Assembly: GCF_000203795.2 (NCBI RefSeq)
Contig: NW_006281103.1
Span: forward strand, 451,837 to 515,836
Length of the DNA: 64,000 nt
Direction: 5' to 3'
Source: Batrachochytrium dendrobatidis JAM81
Lineage: Eukaryota > Chytridiomycota > Chytridiomycetes > Rhizophydiales
Shown here one piece after another: positions 10,224-21,800 of the stretch. A program made the position numbers and the translations under genes. Each line of letters begins with the position of its first letter. Within the stretch, counting starts at the first letter, position 1. Below the pieces are notes generated by a model. The model did not search any database and was not told the origin of the DNA. It saw nothing but the letters and a program-made list of their open reading frames with translations.

Positions 10224-12744
10224 ATGGATAGTTCAAAAAACCGAAATAGAGTTCAACCTAAAGCCTTTGGATATGTTAATGCGTCATGTCCAACTGCAGT
10301 TCAAAGCCCTTTCAGTGTCGTTGGTGACCTGAATGACACTCGCCCTAATGATGCATTAAACGAGCGACCAGATACTAGCAGGCTGCAGTATGAAGGGAGT
10401 GACAATAGTAACCTAACCCTGAATTCGCCAAGCTCTAATACACCGCTTCTTAAGCACCATTCTGTCAGCCATTTAGAGCCAGGCAAAAGCGATGTGCAAT
10501 TAATCGATCAGCCCAAAAAACCACCTGTGCATCCTGAATTCTTTACTGTTCAATTACCGCTGAGTGATTCTGAAAATGATACCAGAAAGTCTACTCTAGC
10601 ATTCAAGACACCCATTACTAGGCATGCCAAACTTGCTCATTTGGATGGACTGCGTGGTATTGCTGCTCTCTGGGTGTTCTTTATTCATTATTTAGACAAC
10701 CGCTCTCCAAAGCTTTTGAATGTAATGGATCTCCTTGTTAAATATTGACGACATGTATACGGTACTATCATTTGCAGTATGTAATGTTAACTTTGTATAT
10801 TTGCTTGATTTCAAGTTCCTTCTCGGATACCAATCTTGGAAAGCAAGGTTGGTTTTATAATCTGATTTACAATTATTCTTTAAACTTTGTCATATGCCTT
10901 GCCAAGCTATTGATCTTTAGTGTTTTTACTCATTCAATCATGATTCAAATTGGATTGCCATGATAAAAAGCGTCCCAATATTCTTTATTTTGAGTGGTCG
11001 AGTGCTTACGGTTTCCGTGCTCAGAACTGGCAACTTTCGTCAACTTGCATCGGCCATTATTCGACGTCCATTTCGGTTACTTGTGCCTATGTATATTTTA
11101 ATTATTCTCGACAACATGCTAATTCATTATGGTAATGTCTGATTGTTTAAAGCTTATCTTTTGGTCCAACGTTTACAAACTTGTATGGAATCCAAGCTAA
11201 TATCTATGTTTCAAAAACTTGCACTGACTGTTACTTTGTTAATAGAGAGACCCGTTAACTCGCTGTTTGAGCTTATTTTCTCCCCGCTGTGGTTTATTGT
11301 ACGTAGCAGTGACTATCTTGCAGCTGGTGTGTAGTGAGTATGTTTCGCGTAGTAGTATGTCGCTAACTAAACTCTAAATGATATAGTTTGGTTCCATCAA
11401 TGTCCCCGATATAATAACGGGTGTTGTTTGGACTCTTAGACAAGGTAACCCAAATTTTGTTGCCTGTGATTGCTGGATATACAGTAAATTTATTTTTTAG
11501 AGCCGTATTCATGCAAATAGAGCACTTGTATCCAACAGTGATCCTATTATTTAGAATATGTACCATGGTTGGATATTTGTTGTGTCTTTCTGTTAGAAGT
11601 TGATTACTCTTTCAATAGACAATGTCCATCATAGATGCACACAAACTATATTTTGAATCTACTTTAGAATAACCATTCACTGCAATCTAGATATTGAGTT
11701 TGATTCTTTTCAATCAAACTCTGTACAAACTCATCCTTGTCAAAAAGTTCAAAAGATAGTGTTGTCCAGTATATTGACAACACTCATTCTGTGAGATTGA
11801 CTGTTTCTTATACATCGACATCCTTACTTGGTGCTTTATTTTACGTGAATACGGCTGTGATACCACACCGAGTACTCATTTGATTATTATTTCAATCATG
11901 CACATTAGAATACTATTTTTCGAATGTCATCTATTTTACCACTTTTCTGTTGCTGCAGTTTCAGAGTAACAACCGAGCAAGATACATAATTATGGGAGCA
12001 GTGATGGCCTGGTTTCACCTGACACACTCGTGGGGCACTCATTTTATTGCTGGCTTATTTATAGCAGATCTAGCGCAACATGGGTACATAGAGAAATATC
12101 GAGGATGGCGTTTTTCTCCATATCTTACAGCAGCTTGTTTCTTTGGATCAATGATCTGTGTTTTCCGTACTCCTTGGTTCAATATTGCAGACTACCTTGA
12201 TCAATCCATTCGCAAATATCAATTTTCCAATGGAGTCATGGGCGTGAGCGGAGTATTTTATGAAGAGAATGCTTTAATATTTTTATTCTGTCTAGCAACT
12301 ATGTTTGCAATCGAAACAAGCGTATATCTTCAATGGTTTTTTTCTAGATCTGTCTTTTTGTTCCTAGGACGAATTTCATTTCCCATGTATTTAATTCATC
12401 ACTACACATTTTCCACTATGGATTGGTTCAACCAGCATGTAAAAAACGTTTTTTACGATTCTATTTTGACGGAAATCATTATTATTGTAGTTCCTACTCT
12501 ATTTCTCTGCTTAGTATCGTATATTTTGGTGTTTATTATGGACAATCCAAGCGTGGTTGTTGGAAAATGGGTCGAAGGAGTGGTTCTTGGCGATGATTGG
12601 TCTCTGCACACTTTCAAAAGTTGGCTGATAAGGATACCTCAAAGGCTTAGACTCGATTGTCGGCAATGCGTACTTGGCTGGTGGTGTGCTGTTAAGAAAT
12701 GCTATATTAATATGCGATTTTCGAAAGAACAGTCATCATCTTAA
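10224..12744 (+). CDS. Integral-membrane acyltransferase, acyltransferase-3 (OafA/NodX-like) family
   Basis: Multi-exon gene. Exon 1 (ATG at 10224 to about 10721) has a hydrophilic N-terminal tail and then HLDGLRGIAALWVFFIHYL, the family's N-terminal signature (LDGLRGIAAL...H). A later exon, about 10921-11133, gives WIAMIKSVPIFFILSGRVL (FFxLSGRVL motif) and RRPFRLLVPMY. Further exons at about 11265-11318 and 11387-11448 give a segment ending DIITGVVWTLRQ. The last exon (about 11908-12744) opens with EYYFSN, restoring the expected WTL..E, and continues through several membrane segments including FLGRISFPMYLIHHY. The piece between exon 1 and the FFILSGRVL exon is not resolved. Family members transfer acyl groups to sugars or lipids at membranes. 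The intron at about 11449-11907 is unusually long because it holds a MITE-like element. Confidence 0.8.
11499..11859. mobile_element. MITE-like inverted-repeat element, copy E, inside an acyltransferase intron
   Basis: The left end AGAGCCGTATTCATG and right end ATTTTACGTGAATACGGCTGT are inverted copies of the family terminal repeat. Internal sequence near the right end (GTTGTCCAGTATATTGAC, GATTGACTGTTTCTTAT) matches the copy at 17713-18147. The element fills most of the intron between the WTLRQ exon and the EYYFSN exon. No coding sequence seen. Confidence 0.7.
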
Positions 12745-14505
12745 ACTCTTTTCCAAGGTTTATTATTTATGAATAAAACGTTGCTCATATGCTTGGTTTA
12801 TGGTATAGTTGTCCTACTTTACAGCTGGTATCAATGGGTATGAAAACGGGAGGAAAATATTTTATTTATATTCCACAATTCAATTTCGCCGTGTTTTGAA
12901 AGCATCCTGATAATACCAAACAGGCTGCTGTTACGGGATTTCGGAAACAAGAATTATGCGTTGTAAAATTACATGGCTGTTTTAGGTTAGTGCACAGATC
13001 CTAAGTGGAACGTCGAAGATCGTGTCAAAACAAGGTCAGGATCAGCAAACAACTGCCGCGATACAGAAAACACGAACAATATATGCCCAGCCATTAGGTC
13101 AGCAGACAAACACGACGATATTTGCAAACGAACATTGCCAAAAAAGCAACCCAATTCAACCACACTTTTGTGTGTGGTGGATAAAATTTATGCAAGTACC
13201 GCCTCAGATGATACATATTGATAATTGCTGTATTTTTCATTCATCACTCCATTCTCATCTTTTGTCACCAGCCGTGATGACACCACAAGTCAGTGAACTG
13301 GTCAATGTTAGCAAATGGCAGATATTGATTCAGGTCCATCTTATTTCATTACATTGGATACAGCACAATTTATTCATATGAATACAATGTAATGATTAGA
13401 CACATCAACGAGTATTTAATCGACCAATGGAAAAATCTAATTGTTGCCGTCTTTGGATCAGTCACAACCAAACCACAATGTACGCTAATAAACCAATGCT
13501 ATTGTCATGGACAGATCTGAAATACAAACGCCAATCTACTTGATTGAACACTAGTTTAAGCTCTACAATGATCGACTAAACATTCAATTCGTGTCAAGCT
13601 AAATGCTAGTCTCTACTTTTATATCATGTTTTTAGTCTTTCCGAGTGTTGGAATGACACTGGATATACAATCAAGCATTCTATTCATCTGAAAACAAAGG
13701 TGGATAAAAGCCATATCAACGGCATTGACTAGTACTTTTGCGAATTGATGTGCAACAGTGCTGCATTTCTAAAGTCAGTGTCTGCTTATACAAGACTGAC
13801 TCATAAACAGTTGTCTGGTTTTTTAAACCCCATTAGCCATAAACATGCCAATATTTAACCGCATAAACAAGGAATATAACATTTTGTATGTTGGGATGAT
13901 ACTCCGTGTATGCCCTGACCATAATACACCAAATCTCGTTTCCAACAAGTTATACAGTGTGGGGTACAGACATTGAGTTCAGCAATGCTTGGAGTGGAGT
14001 ATTTGCAAGCAGCAATGGATAAACTACCATCAGCATATCTTGATTGGCAGTAAAATCAGCAAGCTTTTATTGCTATGCAAATTCTGAATGCATCAGCCCT
14101 AATTAACAAGCAGCGTTTCTGCTGAGTAGTTGGCAAGAAATGCTTCAAAGTCATATGTAGACTATTTCATTAGCCCTCAATATCGCATTAGAGCGTGCTA
14201 AGCTGTGGTCACTTGTTATTCAAAGGATTGATGTTTATTTTGAACTCTACCATGACTGACAATAGGGCAGAAAAATGCAACAAATCAAGCCATGCTTTGG
14301 ACAAACCGGAATAACTGACCAGTCTATCAAGGCGCTGTTGTAATCATTTTACTCCGCTTGCTTACATGTGTGAGATTGATCCGCATAAGCGATAAATGCA
14401 TTAGCACAAATTACTGTCTATAAATAGAAACCATGTTTCATGACCGAGTCGACCATCTCCGAATATTACCAATTAAAATCTACTTGAAATCTACTCGAAA
14501 TCGCA
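12745..14505. other. Intergenic upstream of catalase
   Basis: About 1.75 kb without a gene I can support. The open frame at 13022-13381 begins with GTG, has no domain and biased composition. A TATA element (CTATAAATA, about 14418-14426) precedes the catalase ATG by about 80 bp. Confidence 0.55.
14418..14426 (+). promoter_or_regulatory. Putative TATA box of the catalase gene
   Basis: CTATAAATA about 80 bp before the catalase start codon, in an otherwise mixed sequence. Position fits a core promoter; not tested. Confidence 0.5.
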
Positions 14506-16164
14506 ATGATATGTCCCTATGCGTCAGCTGCACCTTCAAATCCACACCAGGGTATAGGTATGGCTGCTCCAGCACTTGCTGAAATGAACACACCATTTTC
14601 ATTGGAAAAACCTCTTGATATAAACGGTAAAGTGGGCGACTTTGCCATGGGCATCATTGGTTTGACTACTCGTCAAGGACATGCAGTTCCAGACAATCAA
14701 AACTCGAAATCTGCTGGAAGTCGAGGTCCTCTGATGCTGCAAGATTATCATTTTCAGGAGAAAATGTCCCATTTTGTTCGTGAACGTATTCCAGAACGAG
14801 TTGTGCATGGACGTGGTGCCGGTGCCCATGGATATTTTGAAGCCTACGGAAGCGCTGGAAACGAGACGATTGGCAAGTACACCAGAGCAAAGCTGTTTGA
14901 CACTAAAGGCAAGCGCACACCTGTGTTTACACGGTTTTCTACTGTTATTCATGGTGGTACTTCACCCGAAACCTTGCGTGATCCCCGTGGATTCGCAGTC
15001 AAGTTCTATACCGAAGACGGTAACTGGGATCTTGTTGGTCTCAATCTCAAGGTGTTTTTTATTCGTGATTCCATCAAGTTTCCCGACATGGTTCACAGTT
15101 TGAAACCCGATCCAGTCACAAACATTCAAGATCCAAACCGTGTATTCGACTTTATGAGTCAAACTCCCGAGTCAACTCATATGCTGACATTTTTGAATTC
15201 GCCATGGGGTATTCCTGCCGACTATCGCCACATGCACGGAAGTGGTGTCAACACATACAAGTGGGTCAACAAGGAAGGCTTGGCACACCTTGTCAAATAT
15301 CACTGGATCTCCAAACAGGGCATCAAAAACCTCAAGCAAAGCGAGGCTGACGCAATTCAGTCCAACGACTTCAACCATGCTACAGATGATCTGTATCAGT
15401 CAATCAAGCGAGGCGAGTATCCAGAATGGGAGTTGAATGTACAACTGTTGACAGATGACGAGCACAGTGAATTGGATTTTGATCCTCTTGACGATACCAA
15501 ACTGTGGCCAGAGTCGATTGCGCCAATGCTTCCAGTTGGACGTATGGTTCTTGATCGTAACCCAGTCAATTATTATGCCGAGGTAGAGCAGGCGGCATTT
15601 GGAACAGGAGTTTTGGTTGACGGATTGGATTTCTCGGACGACAAGATGTTGCAAGGTCGCACGTTCAGTTATGGTGATGCACAACGATATCGTCTTGGTG
15701 TCAATTATTTACAGCTGCCAATCAACAAACCTTTGAACAAGGTGGCAACCAATCAGCGTGACGGTACAATGACATACTTTGTGGACGGTACAGATGCAGG
15801 CGAGAATCCTCATATTAACTACGAGCCATCCAGTCGCAACGGTCTTGTGCAGCAGCCAAATGTATATCCAGGACCTGTGCATGAGCCTGTTTTACCCGAT
15901 GGAACCAAGATTGGACGCGCACCTATTAATCGTACGAATCCGTTTGCTCAAGCTGGCGAGACTTACAGGAGTTTCGAAGACTGGGAACGAGATGAGCTTA
16001 TTATGAATCTTGGCAAAGCACTTGCAGTATGCAACAAAGACATTCAAGAGCGCATGGTGCATAACTTTAGTCAAGCCGATAAAGATTATGGTGCACGAGT
16101 TGCCAAAGCGATTGAAGATATTTCTTCAAAGGGATCCAAGGATGAACCCAAAAAACCCGAATAG
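14506..16164 (+). CDS. Haem catalase, intronless
   Basis: Single frame of 552 residues decomposing H2O2 to water and oxygen. [20 protein letters not shown] contains the distal catalytic His (residue 101). [17 protein letters not shown] keeps the distal Asn. The proximal haem-ligand Tyr lies in [14 protein letters not shown]. Length fits small-subunit catalases; there is no C-terminal flavodoxin-like domain of the large-subunit type. No signal peptide or C-terminal peroxisome tripeptide (it ends KKPE) is seen, so cytosolic location is plausible. Segments such as [32 protein letters not shown] and [13 protein letters not shown] look to me more like bacterial/plant-clade catalases than usual fungal ones, and the gene has no intron while most neighbours have several; horizontal origin is possible but untested. 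Confidence 0.97.
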   Translation: MICPYASAAPSNPHQGIGMAAPALAEMNTPFSLEKPLDINGKVGDFAMGIIGLTTRQGHAVPDNQNSKSAGSRGPLMLQDYHFQEKMSHFVRERIPERVVHGRGAGAHGYFEAYGSAGNETIGKYTRAKLFDTKGKRTPVFTRFSTVIHGGTSPETLRDPRGFAVKFYTEDGNWDLVGLNLKVFFIRDSIKFPDMVHSLKPDPVTNIQDPNRVFDFMSQTPESTHMLTFLNSPWGIPADYRHMHGSGVNTYKWVNKEGLAHLVKYHWISKQGIKNLKQSEADAIQSNDFNHATDDLYQSIKRGEYPEWELNVQLLTDDEHSELDFDPLDDTKLWPESIAPMLPVGRMVLDRNPVNYYAEVEQAAFGTGVLVDGLDFSDDKMLQGRTFSYGDAQRYRLGVNYLQLPINKPLNKVATNQRDGTMTYFVDGTDAGENPHINYEPSSRNGLVQQPNVYPGPVHEPVLPDGTKIGRAPINRTNPFAQAGETYRSFEDWERDELIMNLGKALAVCNKDIQERMVHNFSQADKDYGARVAKAIEDISSKGSKDEPKKPE

Positions 16165-16364
16165 TAAACCAACAATTGAACACAACTAAATAAATCATAT
16201 CTTGTAAACCCATTTAACTTGTCATTTAGACTGATATTGTGATATAATCATGCAAGTAGCATGCTTGCACAAGTTATTCTGCATCCGTTTATTACAAAAT
16301 ATATAATTTCTTGGGCTAAGCTTTACCAGTTATTTCTATTTTGCCTTTTCTGCACCACTGTCTT

Positions 16365-17697
16365 ATGTGGAGTCGATTTGTTGTTACTCGCCAATTTCTT
16401 TATCAATCAAAGGCTATATCCAATTACTATTTAATGTCCACTAGATCTGTGACTGTTTCGCTTTATGCTAAGGAGAGAGAGGTTGGCATCGATGCTGTAC
16501 TACGAGCATCTCGTCTCTGTCAAACTGTATTCAAGCACATTGTATCATCACAGAGCATCATGAAAGCAGATAAATCTCCAGTCACCATTGCAGACTATGG
16601 TGCCCAGGCAGTTGTGAACTCGTTACTGAAAAAGGCGTTTCCCAATGACCTTATTGTTGGTGAGCATTTCTATTTGACTAGGTAAAATGTATTATCTAAC
16701 CGGTTTGATGGACTGTAGGTGAAGAAGATGCTGCAGATCTGAATACAAATGATACGCTTTCAACTCAAGTCGTTGACCTTGCCAATTCTGTGTTGCCTAA
16801 TCCACTGAGTACACAAGAGGTAGGCCGGCAGGGCTATTTATAATGAGATTTATGATTCTGGACTGTGTTGTCATGAGTGTATCATTTCGTTTTCTTACAG
16901 ATACAACCTCGTTAGATATTGACTGCGATAGATTTAGGAAAGTCTTTAGGCTGTAAACAAGGTCGGTTTTGGACACTGGATCCCATTGATGGAACCAAAG
17001 GATTTTTGCGTGGTGACCAGTATGCAGTATGCCTTGCTCTGATTGTTGATGGAGTTGTACAAGTTGCTGTTCAAGGATGTCCCAATCTACCCCACAGCAT
17101 ATCCGATCCTTTTGGTAGTCGTGGGTCCCTATTTGTAGCTGTGCGTGGTCAAGGTGCTTTCGAGGTAGAATGGATGCACTATTACTAGCAAAAGTTTAAA
17201 TGTGTTTTACCAACTACTTTGGTGCTAATATATATCAAACCATTTATGGCGTGGACATGTAGAGATTGATGGACTCCAACCTTGAACATCAAATCCGAGT
17301 TTTGCAAGAAGATAATCCAGCAGGTACCCAATTCTGTGAATCTTTTGAAGCAGCACATTCTTCACAGTCAGATACAGCACAAATTGGACAGAAGCTGAAT
17401 ATTTCCAAGCCTTCTGTACGCATGGATTCTCAATGCAAATATGCTGTTCTTGCTCGCGGCGATGCTGGAATTTATCTGCGCATTCCTGCTCGTGCCGACT
17501 ATGTCGAAAAGATTTGGGATCATGCGGGTGGATCTTTGTTGGTTGAAGAGGCTGGTGGCCGTGTTAGCGATGTGTCGGGGAAACCTCTAGATTTTACTAA
17601 AGGTCGTACCTTGTCGGGTAACAAAGGTATCGTTGCAACTAATGGACTGATACATAAAAAAGTACTCGACGCAGTTCAAAGTGTTTTGAAATTGTAA
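16365..17697 (+). CDS. MET22: 3'(2'),5'-bisphosphate nucleotidase (MET22/HAL2 type)
   Basis: Four exons, 16365-16659, 16719-16819, 16916-17164 and 17263-17697, all in frame, give 359 residues. The enzyme hydrolyses 3'-phosphoadenosine 5'-phosphate (PAP) to AMP in sulfate assimilation; yeast Hal2 is the Li+/Na+-sensitive salt target. Family motifs: YAKEREVGIDAVLRASRLC, DKSPVTIADYGAQA, VGEEDA (metal-site Glu residues), WTLDPIDGTKGF (the DPxDGT metal-binding motif) and WDHAGGSLLVEEAGG (C-terminal WDxAxG). An upstream in-frame ATG (16365) adds 23 basic, Ser/Tyr-rich residues before a second ATG at 16434 that matches the usual cytosolic N-terminus, so two forms (mitochondrial and cytosolic) are conceivable. 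A MITE-like element begins 15 bp after the stop codon. Confidence 0.93.
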
Positions 17698-17712
17698 ATT
17701 CAATTGAAATAC

Positions 17713-18147
17713 TTACAGCCATATTCACGTAAAATGAACCACTTTTGTAATGATTGTTTTGGAATAAACAATTGTTACATATTCGTTGTTATTGGGGACT
17801 GGCTATTTCTTTTATTGAAGTTCTGTTGTATCCTAATATCAGATACGTTCTAGTTCAACATATCCCAGGAATGCAACTGTTGTTTCCATGATGATTACCG
17901 ATTGTTTGGGTTGAAAAAGGAAAGTTGGAGGTTGAAAGGTGTCAAGGATGTGGAATATATTGAAACTGAGATGTGATCATTTGTTCTGTATTTTTGTACA
18001 TGAGTGATCACGGAGTAAGACCAGTAGATTAATGAGTTCAAAAGACACAATATTGTCCAGTAAGATTGGTACCAATCAAACATAAGATTGACTGTTTATT
18101 ATATATTTTGATATTTAATATTTCATTTTACGTGAATACGGCTGTAA
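17713..18147. mobile_element. MITE-like inverted-repeat element, copy A (best-preserved ends)
   Basis: Ends: TTACAGCCATATTCACGTAA at 17713 and TTACGTGAATACGGCTGTAA at 18147, inverted with one mismatch in 20. The element is flanked by the hexamer AAATAC at 17707-17712 and again at 18148-18153, a likely target-site duplication. Length 435 bp, AT-rich, no credible coding sequence. Its left 100 bp is nearly the same as the left part of the copy at 28282. It occupies almost the whole gap between two convergent genes whose stop codons are at 17697 and 18160. Confidence 0.8.
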
Positions 18148-18159
18148 AAATACAGGTTT

Positions 18160-18664
18160 TCATTGATTTATTACTTTTTGGATAAAACCTTGATCCATGA
18201 ATGCATTGGAAATATTGTTAGCTTCATTAGCAATCTAGATTTGATTTTAAAATACAGCATCACTTGTATTGGTATATAAAACACACCTTTTTTTTGATAG
18301 CCTTTGTCTTATCACTCGACTGAATGGGTTGGAGTGCCTCGACATTACGTTGCAATCTTTCTGCCTTGATTTCCGATTCAATTTTATGTTCGTCAGTATG
18401 GACTCTCAACGATGCATCTCGAAGTGCTTTGTTGCTATTTGAAATAGCTCGTTCAGATCGACGGACGCTAGACTGTGCTTTGATGACAGATTTAAAGCTT
18501 CCTTTTATAAACTTTGGGGTCACTTTAGAACCTTGCAATGAGGGTGTATTTGTTTTTGTAGCACCAGCATGTTTTGTCACTTTGGTTTTTGTGGGACGAG
18601 GAGCAGCCTTTTCTAATAGCGAGTCCTGATGAAAGTAGTAAGTCGACTGTGAATGAGAATTCAT
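18160..18664 (-). CDS. Orphan basic protein, about 150 aa, two exons
   Basis: Exon 18664-18287 and exon 18234-18160 join in phase 0 (GTGTGT donor, TCTAG acceptor) for 150 residues. The protein is Lys/Ser/Thr-rich at the N-terminus (PRPTKTKVTKHAG) and predicted helical in the middle (SVRRSERAISNSNKAL ... EHKIESEIKAERLQRNVEAL), with a short tail IANEANNISNAFMDQGF. No family recognised; a nuclear or cytoskeletal small coiled-coil protein is possible. It diverges from the LRRIQ1-like gene, with about 235 bp between start codons, and runs into MITE copy A at its 3' end. Confidence 0.55.
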
Positions 18665-18762
18665 GGAAACATCATTGACTTACCAGTGCTCTGACTGCAA
18701 ATTTTGTCGACATTGCGGATGGTTTGGACTCGAGTTTTACGATTTTAATGGCTTTCATTTAG

Positions 18763-18772
18763 GCCACGTGAC
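18763..18772. promoter_or_regulatory. E-box-like site (CACGTG) in a divergent promoter
   Basis: GCCACGTGAC lies midway between the start codons of the orphan gene (18664, minus) and the LRRIQ1-like gene (18899, plus). CACGTG is the core bound by bHLH factors such as Cbf1. A similar palindrome sits in the other divergent promoter at 27017. Confidence 0.4.
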
Positions 18773-18898
18773 TGGAAGATACGCTCCAAATCTGGCAAAT
18801 ATTCGACTTTTCATACGAGTAATTGTCCATTCATTGAAAGTTTAATTCTACATCAATTGTATCTGGCAATATTAGACACATTAAAAAGTGGGAAATTC

Positions 18899-21800
18899 AT
18901 GGACCAACATCTATTGTTGAATTCCGACCAACATTCAGCAAGTGATGATGACCAACTAATCAAGCAAGAGCTGGAGTTACTAGAAACTGTCGAGGTATGA
19001 ATATACTGTATATCTGATTTGGAATAAGCAAAAAACTAACTTATTATTATAGCAGGATTCATTTGATACGGAAGATTTGGCTGAAGGACTGGTTATGGAA
19101 CTGGACCCTCAGTATATTTACAATTCAGTTAGTCAGACACAAAAGTCACTGGATAATAGTCTTCAACTTGACTCGATGACCAAAGTGCCAAGTCATTCTT
19201 TACATGAGCACACTGTGGCCACTAAAGATGAAGCTGATTCACTAAAATATACACATTCGAGTCCATTTAAAGAGGTAGGAGCGTTGCCAAAAATCATCCC
19301 GTCAGTTTTAAATATCTGCAAAACTCAATATACCAATTGATCTTGAAATGCATATAGGAGCTTCAACAATCTGTATTTTGGAAAGATTTTATCGAATCAA
19401 CGTTGTTACGGTCGGAGGAGCAAGATACTAGGATCCGAGAGCTAGAGTCGGACATTCCAGATTTACTACAACCCATGGATGCTAAAGAATTATTGCTTGA
19501 CCAAGTGCTGCCAGATACTACTACAATCGACCCTGACATGTTTGATGCAAAAGATTTGATTGGATCTGATACTACGCTAAATGATAAACAGGCCACTAAT
19601 TTATTTGATCAAAAACTAGACGCCAATAAAGCTCTAGAACAGCTAAACATACCAAGCCCACAAAGAGTATCCTCGAGTAGTTCCCCTGGACTGCAGGCTG
19701 AATGTAGCACTATCAAATCGGATCAAAATCCATCAGAAGCAAATGAAGCTATGGATACAAAAAGTTTGTTGAAAATATCTAGTGAACAAGTTAAACAAGA
19801 CCATCATACTTTGTTTCAATATTCAGATTCGCGTCAAGGAATGCCTCGAAAATCAAAAACACCTTCTGGAGGTGCCAGGCGTGGAAGTGTTGCACCCAAA
19901 AAAACACACATTGCAACCACACCAGATACAACGTCGTTGCGAAAATCAGAACATATGGATGCAACAGGCCCAGATTTTACAATTCTAGGAAAGCATGCGT
20001 ACTCGGCTGTTTCAAATGTTTCATGGTCAAAGTCTCTGGCCAAATCTGATCAAACAAAAGTAAGTTTTATTTGAGCAATACTATTTTAATATGATCAAGT
20101 ATTTACTAGATAATTGTAAACTGACACAAGATTTGCAATTGTGGATTTTTGCTGAAATCTAGAGTCTAATGTAGGTGATTTTTCAAAATATTAAAAAATA
20201 GCTGAAACAAGTACTGATATCATCTAAAACTTATCAAACCTGTTTCATCTAGTTTTAATATGGGGTCGAAAACTAGAGAAATGAGGATTTTAAGTGATAT
20301 CGAGGTAAATATTTGCATGGCTGGTTCAAACTTTAGCATAAATATCAACGAAAAACTTGGTATTAATTTAAAGTTATTTTTAAAACGAAAAGGACAATAC
20401 AGACTTGGAAATTAAGCATCAACAAAAGCTCAGGTATGTATGTATTATCCATGTCAATGCGCTGACTTGGGATCTTGGTTTATTTACTGTAATTCATTTT
20501 TAGTCAGCTAGAGACTGTAACACAAAGCGAAGAAGATATTTTGAAAAAAATGCAGCATGATGGTACTGAATACTCACAAACATTGGCACTCACTAGTACT
20601 TCTTATGCTCAAATTCGACACCCCAAACAGCGCTCTACTGCGTTTCAATCTTTTCCACATGATGTCAACTCTGATTTAGATGGCCAACAGTCGTTGAATG
20701 CCATTGGATCCAGTAACCTTCACCTTGAATCCGATCATTCTCAAGCGTTGGTCAAGGACGAGCTTAATTACAGTCATAGAGAAAATATAGATCCACCTAC
20801 ATTGTCACAAATACCTTTTGATTTGGACGAGCTTTCTTTGTTCATGTGTGATGCAGATCCAAACGAAATTGTTGAAGCTGGGTACCTAAAAGCATTGATT
20901 TTAAAATATGAATCTGAGCTGCAATGGATTCAGGGTAAAATCAAAGAGGAACGACATACACAAAAAGAAATCAAGTTTCGTATTGAATCTGTTTTAGCAT
21001 CAAAAACATCTTATACAAGAGCTATGCGCAACTTTAAAAACAAGTTACTTTGCTTGAACGGAGAGATTAGAGATGTAACCTTTTGGATTAGTGTCGAGTC
21101 CAAAAACATCTATGATCGCGAAAAGGATCGATCAAACATGCTTGTTGCTCGTACTCAAGATTTTGTAAAGCAATTTTTAGAAAAAAAGTCAAAAGACTTG
21201 CGTCAGGTTGAACTAGCACAGCAGCGGAAACTAGAAGCGGAAGAGCAATCAATGAAGATTCGAACCAATGCAGCAGACCTTCGAATTCAGTGCTATGAAA
21301 TTGACGAAACTTTGAAATGCTACAGTGCTGATATTGAAAATATCAAGTGGGAGGTTGCTAAAAAGCAGCTGCTTAGAGATGAAGCAATAGAGGCAATATT
21401 AAAAAAAGAGGCAATTGCTCAGGAATGCGATTTGCGTGTTTTGAATACTGCTCTTGAACGGCAGCAACTTATAGGCAAAAAAGCCTTGTTTGTAGAAGAT
21501 TTAGAAGTGGTCGATTTGAGCGACGCGCAACTTGCTCGTATTCCAAAGTTGCTCATTCAGTCAAAACGAGTCAAGCATGTGGATATTGACAAAAACGATC
21601 TCAAAAAATCAAGCGTGATTCAGCAACTTCCAGAACTGATATCACTTAGAGCGTGTGTGAGTTTTGCTTTTCAAGGACTAAACATACTCTACTGAGAATT
21701 CTAATTTAATAGATGTATGTTAATAGAGTAACCGATTTGAAAAATTGGAACTTGCCCAACTCTTGAAGCTCAGATCTCTCACTGTAGAAAATAACGGTAT

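Noticed and set aside
11449..11907. Acyltransferase gene disrupted by the inserted element
   Set aside because: A donor after WTLRQ and an acceptor before EYYFSN restore the frame and the expected family sequence, so the element is intronic.
13022..13381. 119-codon open frame upstream of catalase
   Set aside because: Starts with GTG, no ATG near the start, no domain and no splice signals that extend it; composition is like the surrounding intergenic DNA.
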